Shown one piece after another: positions 34,105 through 45,733 of a stretch of DNA of 64,000 nt. This stretch comes from Diadema setosum (Eukaryota > Echinodermata > Echinoidea > Diadematoida > Diadematidae), in assembly GCA_033980235.1 (NCBI GenBank), contig CM067075.1, positions 9,330,608-9,394,607 of the forward strand, read 5' to 3'. Below the pieces are notes generated by a model. The model saw only the letters and a list, made by a program, of their open reading frames with translations. It made no database searches and was not told where the DNA came from. Each line of letters begins with the position of its first letter. The first letter of the stretch is position 1. The translations under genes and the position numbers were made by a program.

Positions 34105-35745
34105 ACATTTGTAAACATCCGACATTTGTTCTAGCATTATAAAGAGCCGAAAGTTACCGTTATTCATTTCTATATTGTAAAAGCAATCATCCAACATTTA
34201 CTAGTATTTTAGCACCTTACGGAGCCGAATGTTACCGTTTATCTTCAAATGTGAAAGCAAACAACCGACATTCATTCTAGCATCTTACGGAGCTGAATGT
34301 TATCCTTATTCATTTCCGAACGTGAAAGCAAACATCCGCTATTCATTTTAGCATATAACTGAGCTGATTGATACCATTAATCATTTCCAAATGTAAAAGC
34401 AACAATCCGTTATTTATTTTAGCATCGTACGGAGCAGAATATTACCGTTATTCATTTCCAAATTTAGAAGCAAACATCCGACATTTGTTTTATTACCGTA
34501 CGGAGCCGAATGTTACTGCTGTCCACTTCCGAAAGTGAAATGAATCATCTGACAATTATTTTAGCATCGTACGGAGACGAATGTTACTATTTTTCATTTT
34601 TGAACGTCAAGGCAGACACTAGACATTTATTTTGCCATCAAACACAGCTGAATGTTACTGTTATTCATTTCGAAATGTAATAGCAAATATCCGACATTTA
34701 TTTTAGCATCGTATGGAGCAGAATGTTACTGCTATTCACTTCCAAACGTAAGCTATCATCATTCTGACATTTATTCTGACATCTTCCGGAGCCGAATGTT
34801 ATTGCTATTTTTTACTTTCGAAAGTAAAAGCAAACATCCGACATTTATTTTATTTAATCATCGTACGGACTTGAATATTATTGTTATTCATTTCCGAACG
34901 TCAAAGGGATCATTCGACATTTATCTTAGCATCTTCCGGAGCTGAATATTATTGCTATTTACTTTCGAACGTAAAAGCAAACATCCGGCATTTATTTTAT
35001 CATCGCATACGGAGTTGAATATTAGTATTATTATTCATTTCCGAACGTCAGAGCAAACATTCAACATTTATTTCAGCATCTCCGGAGCAGAATGTAGTCC
35101 TTATTCATTTCCAAACGCAAAATCAAATATCTGACGCTAATTTTAGCACCTTACGGAGCTGAATCTTAACGTTATTCATTTCCTGAAGTATAAGCAAACA
35201 TCCGACATTGTTGTTCATTGTTGTTCATTTTCCATCTGTGAAGATGGCTGGATAGCCCATATTAGTACTCATATTCAGCTACACTATACAATGTATAAGC
35301 AGGTCTTCCATGGGGTCCAGTTGGATGTGGGTTGGGACCACTTCACCGGGTTAGACACCCTGCTCTTTGCGTTGAATGAATGAAGCGGGATCTTTTACAG
35401 ACCACGTGCATGAGCTGTGACTCTCTCATACACGGGACCTCCATTTTATGTCCTATCCGAGGGACAGAGTGTTTTGCCTCTTGCTAGAGGGGACGGTATG
35501 TTTACACACAACATTGCTCAGTCCAGACTCGGGTTCGAACCCGGGCCGCGTGATCGTGAGGCAGACGCGCTACCGACTGAGCCATCTCAACGCCATATAT
35601 TTTAGTATCATACGGAGTCGAATTGTACCGTTATTCTGTTCCAAAATTAAAAGCGAACATCTGACATTTATTTTAGCATCTTACGGAGCCAATTGTTACC
35701 GCTGTTCATTTCCAAAAGTAAAGGCACACATCCGATTTTTTTGGT
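34105..35745 (+). repeat. 71-bp tandem satellite, about 17 copies, interrupted
   Basis: The unit has GCATCTTACGGAGC(C/T)GAATG, TTATTCATTTCCGAACGT and AAAGCAAACATCCGACATTT, recurring every 70-71 bases from about 34105 to 35215. About two more units follow the SINE (35598-35745). Copies differ by roughly 10-20 percent. Coding frames along it are repeat artefacts. Confidence 0.85.
35230..35595 (-). repeat. tRNA-derived SINE inserted in the satellite
   Basis: Read on the minus strand it starts GGCGTTGAGATGGCTCAGTC, with A-box TGGCTCAGTCGGTAGCGCG and B-box GGGTTCGAACCCG, then an unrelated body of about 290 bp. The 71-bp satellite resumes on both sides, which fixes it as an insertion. This is a different family from the units at 26250 and 26581. 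Confidence 0.8.
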
Positions 35746-35859
35746 GGCCCGATCGGGTCACCAAAATCTTCATTTCTGAAATTTTGGTGGCCCGACGTGC
35801 GTTCTTGGTGGCCCCTGGCCACCGGGCCACCGTTAGTGTCGAGCCCTGCTAGGTATACT

Positions 35860-36035
35860 AGTATACAAATATACTTTGCCTTTCCGCTTCTTGTTAAAAC
35901 TTTGGGCAGAGGTGACTCCAAAAGAACTATTCACTGAGGAGCGCAGCCCCGAAGTGAATAGTTCTTTTTGAGGCACTGAGGCCTATAGTTCCAACAAGAA
36001 ACTCGAAATTAGGCAAAGTATATTTGTTTTATATT
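35860..36035. mobile_element. Palindromic MITE, CAAATATACTTTGCC ends
   Basis: CAAATATACTTTGCCTTT on the left pairs with AGGCAAAGTATATTTG on the right. AAAGAACTATTCACT and AGTGAATAGTTCTTT pair nearer the centre, around GAGGAGCGCAGCCCC. No coding capacity. Confidence 0.75.
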
Positions 36036-36249
36036 TTGGATAAAAATATTTAAACAAAAGAAGGGGAAATGGGGGGATGGAAAGCGAGAAGTCGTATGAT
36101 GGATGCGATGTTGGGAAGAGATCCTACATTGTTAAAGGGACTGTACAGTACGGTTGAGGTAAGGGATTCATGTTTTTAACATTCGTAAGTGAGATAATGA
36201 GAAACCTCTTATGAAAATGAAAGAACATGTAGTTTTAAGAAGGATTCAA

Positions 36250-36409
36250 CGTTTATTTGATGAAAATTGGTTTTGAAATGGCTGAGATATCCACACAAAA
36301 AAAGTAATAATAATAAAAGGCGACAGGCCACAACTTTATTAAGATATCTTTGTTTCACCTTGTTTTTGGATATCTCAGCCATTTCAAAACCGATTTTCAT
36401 CAAATAAAC
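36250..36409. mobile_element. Palindromic repeat, arms of about 43 bp
   Basis: Left arm TTTATTTGATGAAAATTGGT continuing to GGCTGAGATATCCA. Right arm TGGATATCTCAGCCATTTCA continuing to CATCAAATAAA. One or two mismatches across the arms. The flank AAAGGGACTGTACAGTACGG at 36136 has the look of a larger dispersed repeat. Confidence 0.75.
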
Positions 36410-37045
36410 TTTTGATACCCTTTAGAATTGCATGCTCTTTGACATCTCATACACTCTAAGAAAAAAAGGTTCTCAAATGGTTCTCATCAGATGGTTCTCG
36501 CAAAATGGTTCCGAGGAGCACCTATAAATGGTTCCCAATCGAAATGGTTCCGTTCGTCACCATTTGCTAGTATGCGACCCAGTCCCCGAGTGTTATTTGT
36601 GGTACTCCTGCAGGTCAAACAATATCTTTAGGTTCACTTTCATTTTTCCCCTTGCTGTATATTCGAATGCCAGATGTAAGAATCACCAAAAAAGTGGTAT
36701 TGGTACAAAAATATTGTATGTGTTTCTACTGCTGAGATAATAAAAAGTACAAATTGTTTTTATCGTAGATTATATTCCACATACTAAGAATGTTGCAATA
36801 GGATAGGTCCAGAGCTGATCACGGGATGAAGCGTAGTTTTGCCCATCACAATCACATGAGAAGAAAAGTTCGTTACACTCTATGTTGATACTCAGTAGTC
36901 CCTTTTGTTTCGCTGATCTCCACACAGTCCACACAGTCCTAACGCGAGATGAGTACGCGCGAAATAAAAGTGCGTTGCACTGTGGACTATCATGTGACCC
37001 GGCTAACGTTTTTATATAATATGTTAGAAATTGATACATTTCATA
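36410..37045. other. Repeat-derived, no gene
   Basis: 36468-36550 repeats ATGGTTCT or ATGGTTCC at irregular spacing. 36775-36995 (CCACATACTAAGAATGTTGC then GTGCGTTGCACTGTGGACTA) has diverged counterparts at 38518-38640 and 46985-47075. Confidence 0.5.
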
Positions 37046-38231
37046 AGCCGGGTTTACACGTACACCAATTAGCGGGATACAAATCTCGAGATTTGCATCG
37101 CGATCCTCATCCCGAGTTTTTTGCACGTGTGGACAGAAAAACCCCGAAAATTAGCGGGATAAGCATCGCGATGCTAATCCCAAGAAATCTTGCGCTGGTT
37201 CGTCACTTTACAGCGGGATACTTGGCCCCGCGCTGGTACGTGTGAACGGTCGGGATTAGAATCTCCAGTTTTTACATCCCATCATGCAATGCGCACATCA
37301 CAACAGCGAGGCCTCTGTGAGCTCTATGGCCCTTCACCTCTTTGGAGAACAACAACAACAGCGCGCGAACCACACCACTGACGCGTAAAAGACAATGGGC
37401 AAAGGAAAGTGCGCGCAGGCAATGATTAGCCGGGTTCACACGTACAAATTAGCGGGATGACGATCGCGATGCTCATCCCGAGTTTTTTTGCGAGCGTCCA
37501 CACGTACCAAATTAGCGGGATAGCGATCGCGATCGGTATCCCGCTAATTTGGTGAGCGTCCACACGTACCGAATTATCCCGCTAATTGCCGATAGAGATA
37601 ACAGCAAAGCCTGCAAACTGGGTCACGCAGCGCCCTTCTCTATCACTGCGTGCGCGCACTTTACCTTTGTCCATTGTCTTTTACGCGTCAGTGGTGTGGT
37701 TCGCGCGCTGTTGTTATTGTGCTCCAAAGAGGTGAAGGACCTCTTCGCAGAGGCCTCGCTGTTGTGATGTGCGCATTGCATGATGGGATGTAAAAACTCG
37801 AGATTCTAATCCCGACCGTTCACACGTACCAACGCGGGACCAATTATCCCGCTAATTGACGAACCAGCGCAAGATTTCTTGGGATTAGCATCGCGATGCT
37901 TATCCCGCTAATGTTCGGGTTTTTTCTGTCCACACGTGCAAAAAACTCGGGATGAGGATCGCGATGCAAATCTCGAGATTTGTATCCCGCTAATTGGTGT
38001 ACGTGTGAACCCGGCTATAGAGAAGGGCGCTGTGTGACCCAGTTTGCAGGCTTTGCTGTTATCTCTATCGGCAATTAGCGGGATAATTCGGTACGTGTGG
38101 ACGCTCGCCAAATTAGCGGGATACCGATCGCGATCGCTATCCCGTTAATTTGGTACGTGTGGACGCTACCAAAAAAACTCGAGATGTGGATCGCGATCGT
38201 CATCCCGCTATTTTGTACGTGTGAACCCGGC
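37046..38231. mobile_element. 1.2-kb interleaved inverted repeats (A-B-A'-B'), AGCCGGGTT ends
   Basis: Block A (37046-37425) is the reverse complement of A' (37655-38019). Block B (37426-37654) is the reverse complement of B' (38020-38231). A and B both begin AGCCGGGTT(T/C)ACACGTAC, and A' and B' both end GTACGTGTGAACCCGGCT. Short motifs repeat throughout: AATTAGCGGGAT, ATCGCGAT and CACACGTAC. No transposase frame is visible. Two overlapping members of one MITE family, or a rearranged tandem pair, would explain it. Confidence 0.8.
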
Positions 38232-38460
38232 TATTGTGTATTACTGTTATGTAGAGTACTAGTACACGTTTACTGTCATTCCGCGAGGTTCGTTCAACTC
38301 TCCACTCAGAGGAAATTAACCAATCAGAAACGCGTATTCGCGGCAAACTGAAATCTCGTCAAAAATTAATTGTACAACGCAATGATTTATTCGCCAACCT
38401 GACCCGTTAATAGGATCAGTCCACAATTGTCAGATATTTTATCCGACAAATTCCTTCATG
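38225..38460 (+). repeat. Dispersed repeat with empty insertion site
   Basis: TGTATTACTGTTATGTAGAG through ACCTGACCCGTTAATAGGAT is repeated at 43446-43579 and 44407-44465, where an 830-bp element splits it. A third, decayed part (CAACCCGACCCGTTCATAGG) is at 42540-42570. Confidence 0.8.
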
Positions 38461-38639
38461 AAATGCCCCCCTGGATCCACGCCAATATAAGTTATCAATA
38501 AATATTGATAAGACGCATTATATTCCACATACATGTACTAAGAATCTTGCTATAGGATTGGTCAAGAGCTGATCACGTGATAAAACGTAGTTTTGCCCAT
38601 CACATCACCTGAGAAGAACTAGGTCACTGTCTTGATAGT

Positions 38640-40020
38640 ACACATTATATCCCTCACAAAATGCATCTCGTCCTCTGATTGGTCGAGAGCACTGTAAACA
38701 ACAAAACATAATTCTACCATACAAGTGCGCGAAAAAGACTATACTCCCTAGGGAAATGGTAAAAACTATACCACGCTGGTGATTTTCGCGCCTTTTTTGC
38801 TTCGCGTCGCGACGCGAAATATTTCACGTGTAAATGAATGGGTATCGCAGCACCTTCGCTTCGCGAGAGATTTCATGTACAAATGAATGGGTATCGCGGC
38901 GCCTTAGATCACTGCACTTCGCGAGAACCACAAGGCACGCATACACTCAATGCGACACGGGTTACGTTAGAGAACTCTTATAAAGCCCTCATTCTACGTT
39001 ACAACAGAGTAGGCGATATCGTAGATCTATAATTAGACAACAATAAGCAAGCTAGGGTTCTTCGACGTACCGTAGGCCTTTGGGGGAGTTCATGCTTCGC
39101 CGTTTGAAAGTTGGTCTCGCAGTTCACTATTTAAACTCGAGCGACCCACCCAAAAGATGTTGACAAACGAAACTGCAGTAGGCTCCTAGATAATAGGCCT
39201 GCTCTAACGTTATATAGCGCTAGTTAAGCCTAACGTTAGTTCTACCTGTCTAACAGTAGGCCCTATTTCCCGTAATCTCATTCCTAATAATTATTTTTTA
39301 GAGTGTCTATTGAAGCGAGTATGGTTGGGTGTTCATAATACCGGACACCTAACGTTTTTCTATCAACAGAAACGTGAAAAATCTCACAATTTGCCTGAAA
39401 TTTTACTCACGTGTGGAGAAAATACTCCGGATTCACACGCGCGCACTGAAAATGCGATCTGAGGTACGCGCTCTAGATGGCGGCTTCGAACGCGTGGGAT
39501 GTTATTTTTTCCGCACTCAGTTGCCCTGTTCATTTCAACCGGCCACCCTGACAATACGTATAAAGGGCACTTAAATGCGTTTTTTCGACAGGCCGCTGTT
39601 TTTTTCTAGCCGTCATTTTTTCCCCAATAATATTTGAATATATTTTGAATCCTTCGATATTACTTTTGAAGGACTGTTTGATGAATTTGACTTGATTTTC
39701 ATTAGGAAACTTTTCATCGTAATTGAAATAAATTAGATGAGTCGGTTTGTTGTTTCACATTCATTTCTCGTTTCTGCATCAACTCGTACGGTCGTAGCGG
39801 GCGACAAAATATTTATGTCATTATATGAGTATCGTACAAGCGGCGGTGACAATTTTGCGGTCAAAATCGTCAAATTTATTACGGAAGGATACTCTACATC
39901 TAACAACGAGTCAGCAAAGGTAGGCCTAGTTATATGTAGTTACACGATAAACCTTACTCGATTTTGCTAAATTTCGGTAATTTAGAGGGAATACTTAGTT
40001 GTTTTCGCCACATTTTACTC
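38640..40020. other. Mostly unassigned sequence; one possible exon
   Basis: No strong coding region apart from the frame noted at 39737-39919. CG-containing, non-repetitive sequence between 38750 and 39700 may include real gene flank, but nothing identifies it. Confidence 0.3.
39737..39919 (+). CDS. Possible small coding exon, unknown protein
   Basis: An ATG at 39737 directly after a TTAG gives 61 codons, with AVKIVKFITEGYSTSNNESA near the end, and reaches an AAAG/GTAGGC donor in phase 0. The frame has no recognised domain and no cysteine, so it does not fit the TNFR-like gene around it. It could equally be chance. Confidence 0.2.
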
Positions 40021-40616
40021 GGTAGCGTAGCCCAGTGAAGAATCGAACACCGTTGCGCGTAGTCCCATTCGTAAGGATCCTAGGACAGCTCTCGCTCCTA
40101 TACGCGATTGGTATTCTGTAACACCGCGCGTAGGAGGAGAAATAGGATAGTGACGTCAGCGATCCTTATTTCTCTCCCAGTTTAGGATAGGGGCGTAACT
40201 TGATATGTTAATTAGATGTAATTAGATGTTAATGAGATCTTAAGATAAGTGGTATTCTGTAAGCACAAGTAGGATCAAGTTTAGGAGCAAAAATAAGGAT
40301 AGCCTCTAGGCAATCTTTCTGGCGCTTTATGCCGGGCTATTGCGTATACAGGCCTACTGACGACCTGCTGTCTCGTATTTTGTATGTTCATGAACAAGAA
40401 AATAAATACATGGATCGTATAACAGAGTTATCTGTTCCTCTCATACTGAGGATTCTAAAACTGCAGTCTATAATGTTCGAAACAATTGTATTCTTTATAT
40501 AGCTGGTATTTGTTTATTTGTTTGTTGTTCGCCATTTTCAATTCAATTCTCACTTCATTTTATTCGGCACAAAATAAATCAAAGGTACATTATGTACACA
40601 ATAACAACAAAAGCTA

Positions 40617-40742
40617 TTATTATAATTATTATTAATATTGTAATAATGACAATAATAAATATCATTATTAATATTATAATTATTATTATTATTATTATTA
40701 TTGTTATTATTGTCATTATTGTTGTTATGATTATTATTATGC
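40617..40742. repeat. (ATT)n / (TTATTG)n microsatellite
   Basis: AATAAT and ATTATT runs broken by ATTGTT units. Frames across it are low-complexity artefacts. Confidence 0.9.
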
Positions 40743-41074
40743 TCAACGTCCGCCCGAACGTCATGCGGACGCAGTGCAAGTAGCCTACCTTCGCCGCCCA
40801 CATTACGTGACCCTCGAAGTCGTTGCTATGAAGATCTAGTAAGAAAAAGAAACGTACGCAGTGCGCTTCTAGGTCGCGTGAAGAATAAAGCAGGGCCGGC
40901 GGAACGTTTTTAAAAGCGTGGGGGCCTACTTCCGGGTTTCATGAGCTAACAAGAAGAAGAGAGAGAGAGAAAAAAAAAAGGTCTAAAAGGTTTAAGACGT
41001 ACGTAGTGTGTGACAGTCCATGTGCATGGGTTAACATTTTTTTTTTTTCAAAATGTAGTGAACTTACGTGTTTA

Positions 41075-41312
41075 TACGGTTACAACTCGTTATTCCGAAG
41101 GTTCGTTATTCCGAATTTCATTTTCGAATTAACAAATCTTCGGAAGAACGAACCTTCAAAATAACGCCACAAATGTACGGATTAACGAACCCTTTTTTTC
41201 ATTTTCGGATTAACGAACCTCTAGGTATAGGGAATTTGGGTGTTTCGGATTAACGAACCTTCGGAATAACGAACCTTCGGAATAGCGAACCTTCGGAATA
41301 ACGAACAGCACC
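41075..41312. repeat. Cluster of GGTTCGTTATTCCGAA motifs in both orientations
   Basis: GTTCGTTATTCCGAA occurs at the left, and TTCGGATTAACGAACC and TTCGGAATAACGAACC recur to the right at least five times. The left and right parts are partly complementary, so the whole is a repeat-rich foldback. Confidence 0.7.
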
Positions 41313-42199
41313 CGTTTATACAAGGATATCATGGAGCTATAGTAGCTCCATGTTTATACCTTTGTTTAATCTATCAGTAATCTGATATCATTGCCCTGCA
41401 TGTAAGTGTATACTACCATAAAGATAGGGGAGAGCTAGCGGGGTGAATTAAGTGGGACAAAAATTGTGATTTTATGAAGTTTCTCGAATAACTTTCTGAT
41501 ATTTAGAATGGGGCACACATGTATCGGACCCAAAGACTTTTGATGCTAGCCACATAGCGGGTTGCTACGCAATATTCCTATACGTGTCGTATTTGTGTTA
41601 TCATTGTTTTTTTTTTTCTGGGAGAAGTGGAATTTTGGTTCGGTTTAAGTGGGACAAACAGTAACAATAAGCAAGACATTATTACAAGCATATCGATCAT
41701 AGAATATTGTGAGCGCATGTGTGTGTGTGTGTGTGTGTGCATCTATTATTATTATTTTTTATATCTATTTAAGAAAATCTTATATATTTTATAATAACTT
41801 TGAATTAAGGGCGAAGTTTGGCATGCAGTGATGATATCCCAGTTTATCCCAACATCCTCCAAAAGTTAAAAAAAAAACTTTAAAAGCAAATTAATGGAAA
41901 TTGTAAGGTCACATTTATTATGCTGGGCTAGCCTAAGTGCGTGCTAAAGCTTTGATAATCAAAATTGTATTCTTAACTGTAAAATTAGACTGACAAAACA
42001 TTTTTTAATCCTCGCACAGTAGAGCTGCGTGAAGCGCGTGTTTGAGCAATGTAGATCTTGGGCGCGCATTGCGTAAAATTAGCCAGATGATTGGCTTATA
42101 GATACTACGTCGGGTGTGTCCTGTCTTTCCTCATTAATATTCATTATTCATAAATAACTGTCCTAGGATAGGCTTAGGACAGGCTTACAGAATACCGAT

Positions 42200-42832
42200 T
42201 TTGCCTGTCCTAAGCAGTCAGACCGCAACGCTGCTGTTAATGAGCTCAAATCAAAAATTTATCGTACGCGCAGGTTTTTGCGCATGTCCTTCTCAGCACC
42301 CGAGATTTTGCGAGATAATTCAGAGACAAAGTGCATGGTCTACGAGATTCACTTATTGGCGACATGAAGATCTACTATCCGTGACTAATTGACATGGTTT
42401 GTGAATACTTGAAATAAATCACACCTTTTAATGCTTACATTATACAAAATGAGCTTATGATACCATTATTCATACCTCTGCATTATATCGATATTTTCCA
42501 AACGACCCTGAAACAAATTAGAACAAGGCTTTCTATTTATTGCCAACCCGACCCGTTCATAGGTTGAATCACCACATGAATAATAGTCAACGTTTTAGAT
42601 AATCCTGTTATAATAGCACACTAAGAACTGAATTGGTCCCTCGCTTAGAAAACAATAAAAATTGAAAGTCTCGTCGAGTAAAAATCATAGTGTGGCAATT
42701 TGAGATACATGAAAGATCATGCGCTCCCAGGGTATCATTAGATAAATTACTCAGCGATGAATACAGTAAATTAATAAGGAATAATTACTCTAATACCAAA
42801 AAGAGAGCCCAAAAGAACTCATGTGTGCAAAC
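42200..42832. other. No gene; decayed repeats
   Basis: Includes the diverged CAACCCGACCCGTTCATAGG block and AT-rich unassigned sequence. Nothing coding. Confidence 0.4.
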
Positions 42833-42835
42833 TTA

Positions 42836-43205
42836 TACCCCTTTCATAAACTCAATAATGCGGATAATATCCGCAACATTTGGTCGTAAAATCGGAGGGG
42901 GGATAGAATAATGCGCATTATTTCGACCCTTCTATTATCCGCATAATAGCAGCGTCGGGACCAGATTTTGAGTTTATGAACGCAAACCCAAATAATGCGG
43001 ATAATTGCCAGGGTGCGGTCAAACGTCACCTGTCTTTCCCGCAGAAGGGGGGTGTGCAGTCACCATGACGATTATCCGCCTTTTTCAGGACGGGCGCTCG
43101 TAAAAATAATGCGGATTACTCTCAGAGTTTGTGAACGCATTTTTTATTGAATTATCCGCATTACTCTTATGCGGATAATAGGAGGATGAGTTTATGAAAG
43201 GGGTA
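42836..43205. mobile_element. 370-bp PIF/Harbinger-like MITE, TTA duplication
   Basis: Perfect 19-bp TIRs (TACCCCTTTCATAAACTCA and its complement) with TTA immediately outside both ends (42833-42835, 43206-43208). The interior carries many copies, in both orientations, of ATGCGGATAAT / ATTATCCGCAT. A 3-bp TTA/TAA duplication is the PIF/Harbinger signature. Confidence 0.85.
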
Positions 43206-43579
43206 TTAGTGCTAGATCTTTTATTATTGATTTGTATGCTATTTATTAATGCACTCTACTCTATCTAGTTGTGCCGGCAAAAAAAGTTCAAGCCAAAGTT
43301 GAGCTGTCGATCAGAGTGGAGTGTTGTTCTTGTTGTTTACGTGGAGAATCTTGTCGCAGCTGCAGTTGCCTGAACTTGAGCGCGTATACTATACATTGTG
43401 CGCGCGCGCACACACACACACCATAGGGTCCTACACTGTCATCTACACACAGTGTATTACTGTTATGTAGAGTACACGTTTACTGTCATTCCGCGAGGTG
43501 CGTTCAACTCTCCACTCAGAGGGAATTAACCAATCAGAAACGCGTATTCGCTGCAAACTGAAATCTCGTCAAAATTAAT

Positions 43580-44410
43580 TATAAAATGGGTTCAAGAATG
43601 TAGCCAATAGGAAGCGCTGAAATGAGACACACCTCCTTCCTTTACTTCAGTACTATTGCACTGCCTGTAATCCTATGGTAGATTGCCGATCGTCTGTGCG
43701 CGCGGCGGCTCCTTTGATGAATTGCATGCATACGCGTACGCGCTGTCAATCCTGTAAACAACTTCTAGTTCGGGCTGCCGGCCGGCCGGCCTGCGCCTGT
43801 CTTCCCTTAGCCTTGTGCATAACATATGTGGCGTACGTACGTATACTGTTTATACGTACACTTTGTACAGTACAGTAGACCAAGCGTTATGGGACCGGAC
43901 GCGTACATGGAGTCACTTTGAAGAGCAAATCCAACGATTTATCAGGTTAATTCTCACGCCGTTTTCAGAGTATGTTGTCTAGTAGGCCTATATGAGGAGT
44001 CTATATCAAGTCTTTAAGGTAAAGAGTGCATATTCTATGTAAAATAAGTAAGTTTTCATGCGGGTGTCCGGAAACCCAACCCCCGTATACTTATACTGTT
44101 TGTGCGGGACTTCCGCGAGTGCGACGTGCGTAAAAGTTTGGGACGAACATCTTCGGACGTCTTGACCCACAAAGGTACGTGAAAAACGCTGAAAAATGAT
44201 GTTAGTTTTCGAATTTTCGACCCATTTTATAAAACAAATGATGCACAGGATTATTTCGTGGCGTTAGTGTAGGCGTAGCTCACTCTCGGGTATTTACAAT
44301 GTAGTGCAACATGCACTCGGCTTCGCCTCGTGCATGTTTCACAATTGTAAATACCCTCGAGTGCACTACGCCTACACTAATGCACTCTATCCTGTGCATC
44401 ATTTGTATAC
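43580..44410. mobile_element. 830-bp element, copy 1, with embedded palindrome
   Basis: Interrupts the repeat defined at 38225-38460. It starts TATAAAATGGGTTCAAGAAT; an inner complementary block ACCCATTTTATA lies at 44220-44231. A palindromic segment follows (44233-44406: ACAAATGATGCACAGGA ... TCCTGTGCATCATTTGT, centred on CGGCTTCGCCTCG). It may be two adjacent elements that move together. Frames inside show no conserved motif. Confidence 0.75.
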
Positions 44411-44465
44411 TGTACAACGCAATGATTTATTCGCCAACCTGACCCGTTCATAGGATCAGTCCACA

Positions 44466-45560
44466 TAAAGTCATTATGTTTTCATAGAATGATATTTCCT
44501 CTTTCATTTTATATCTCTTCCATTTTGGTCCACCTTAATTTCGTCGGTCTAGTGTACCCCTTAAGAAGAATGAAAAATATGCAAATTTTGTGTTTTGTAA
44601 TTTCCTTGTTCAGTATATTTTATATGTCATAATCTTTCAAGTGGTCGAATTTCATCAAAGTACAACTCTTCAGCTTTTTATCGATGTATAAATCATGAAG
44701 ATTGATAATGTCGTTTAGATTTACAGACACTCTAAAAATGTGGTCTCCCAGCTCATTACGTATTCATGTCCGCGAGGTCCATGCATACGCGTACGATAAA
44801 TGCGAAGGCTTTTCAGGACGTTGCGGTCTGACTGTAAGGCCCAAAGGGTATCCTATTTTCTGTCCTACGCGCGCTCCTAGGATCGAAATAAGGATCGCGC
44901 TTACAGAATACCACCCCCGGTCGGTAGGTTGGACACCTACCATACTAGTAAGTTAGAGTCTAACTTGTTCACTGTTTACGTTAGAACACCGTACGAATCA
45001 CACGAATTTACAGTGGCACTCGATGCTTTAATTGCTAGAATTTTTCCAGTGCCTAATCTAACCTTATACGCTGTTACTGAATGCTACCCAAATTTACAAT
45101 GTATACTTGCATTTTAACAGGAAATGATAGTCCATATTCATGTACAGACATGACAGCTAGGTAGAAAGACGACAGAAAACACAATCAACTGCAGCTCACA
45201 GTCACATTGTTGATGCTCGAGCACGCACATAATCACCGCACTGGCAACCGAATGTACTGAACGGTACAAATCATGTTGACAGATCGGATAGGCGTATTGC
45301 ATGTATGAAGCGCGTAGTGAGTTTGCAGTTTGCGCATGTTTACCAGTACGTTGTACAGCAATGCACCGAGTACACTTCAGCGGCTGAGCGCGCAGTTGTC
45401 TCTTCATAGTACGCGTACGCGCTGCCCTCCTGCTGAGCTGCTTTCCCGAGCGTGAATGACTAGTCAATCTTCTTGAAAAGTAAAGCAAGATGCCCTTAAA
45501 AAAGAGGTAAATTACATAATACCAGCAGTCGAATACTCTTAAATTCATTGGGAGGGATAT
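44466..45560. other. Gene-free; element end at about 44900
   Basis: GCGCTTACAGAATACC at 44898-44913 is the inverted end of the GGTATTCTGTAAG family. A long minus-strand frame at 45138-45632 runs into the palindrome that follows and shows no motif; I regard it as chance. Confidence 0.4.
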
Positions 45561-45731
45561 AAAACAAATATACCAGGCCAATTTTTCGAGGCACCGGTTG
45601 AAACTATGTGCCTTCGGTGACTTCAGTAGCACTATTTTCTTCGGGGCTGCGCCCCTCAGAAAATAGTGCTACTGAAGTCACCTCATGCGCATAGTTTCAA
45701 CCAGAGCCTCTCAGGCCTGGTATATTTGTAT
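45561..45731. mobile_element. Palindromic MITE, CAAATATACCAGGCC ends
   Basis: CAAATATACCAGGCC pairs with GGCCTGGTATATTTG. The long inner arms CAGTAGCACTATTTTCT / AGAAAATAGTGCTACTG pair around TCGGGGCTGCGCCCCTC. The tip CAAATATAC matches the MITE at 35860, although the bodies differ. Confidence 0.8.
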
Positions 45732-45733
45732 AT

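Larger units (their letters stand above)
33743..35850. mobile_element. 2.1-kb TIR element filled with a 71-bp satellite
   Basis: The left end AGGGCTCCACACTAAC, then GGTGGCCCGATCGGGCCA, matches the reverse complement of the right end (AGGGCTCGACACTAAC, then GGTGGCCCGGTGGCC). Sub-terminal GGTGGCCCGA blocks lie at both ends. The ends resemble those of hAT MITEs, but I could not settle an 8-bp duplication. The interior is almost wholly the satellite, interrupted by a SINE. Confidence 0.7.
40251..42197. mobile_element. 1.95-kb element with GGTATTCTGTAAG ends
   Basis: The left end GGTATTCTGTAAGCAC and the right end (reversed GGTATTCTGTAAGCCTGTCC) form a 14-bp TIR followed by AGGAT/CCTA-rich sub-terminal sequence on both sides. 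Related ends lie at 40111 and, inverted, at 44900-44913, so other pairings are possible. Inside are an (ATT)n array (40617-40742), a second GGCCGGCGGAACG MITE end (40893) and the palindromes at 41075. Confidence 0.5.

Noticed and set aside
34105..35745. CRISPR-like or protein-coding repeat array
   Set aside because: The 71-bp units have no distinct repeat/spacer division and frames drift between copies. It is a satellite.
45138..45632. 164-codon minus-strand frame
   Set aside because: It runs into the palindromic MITE at 45561 and shows no domain or codon pattern.
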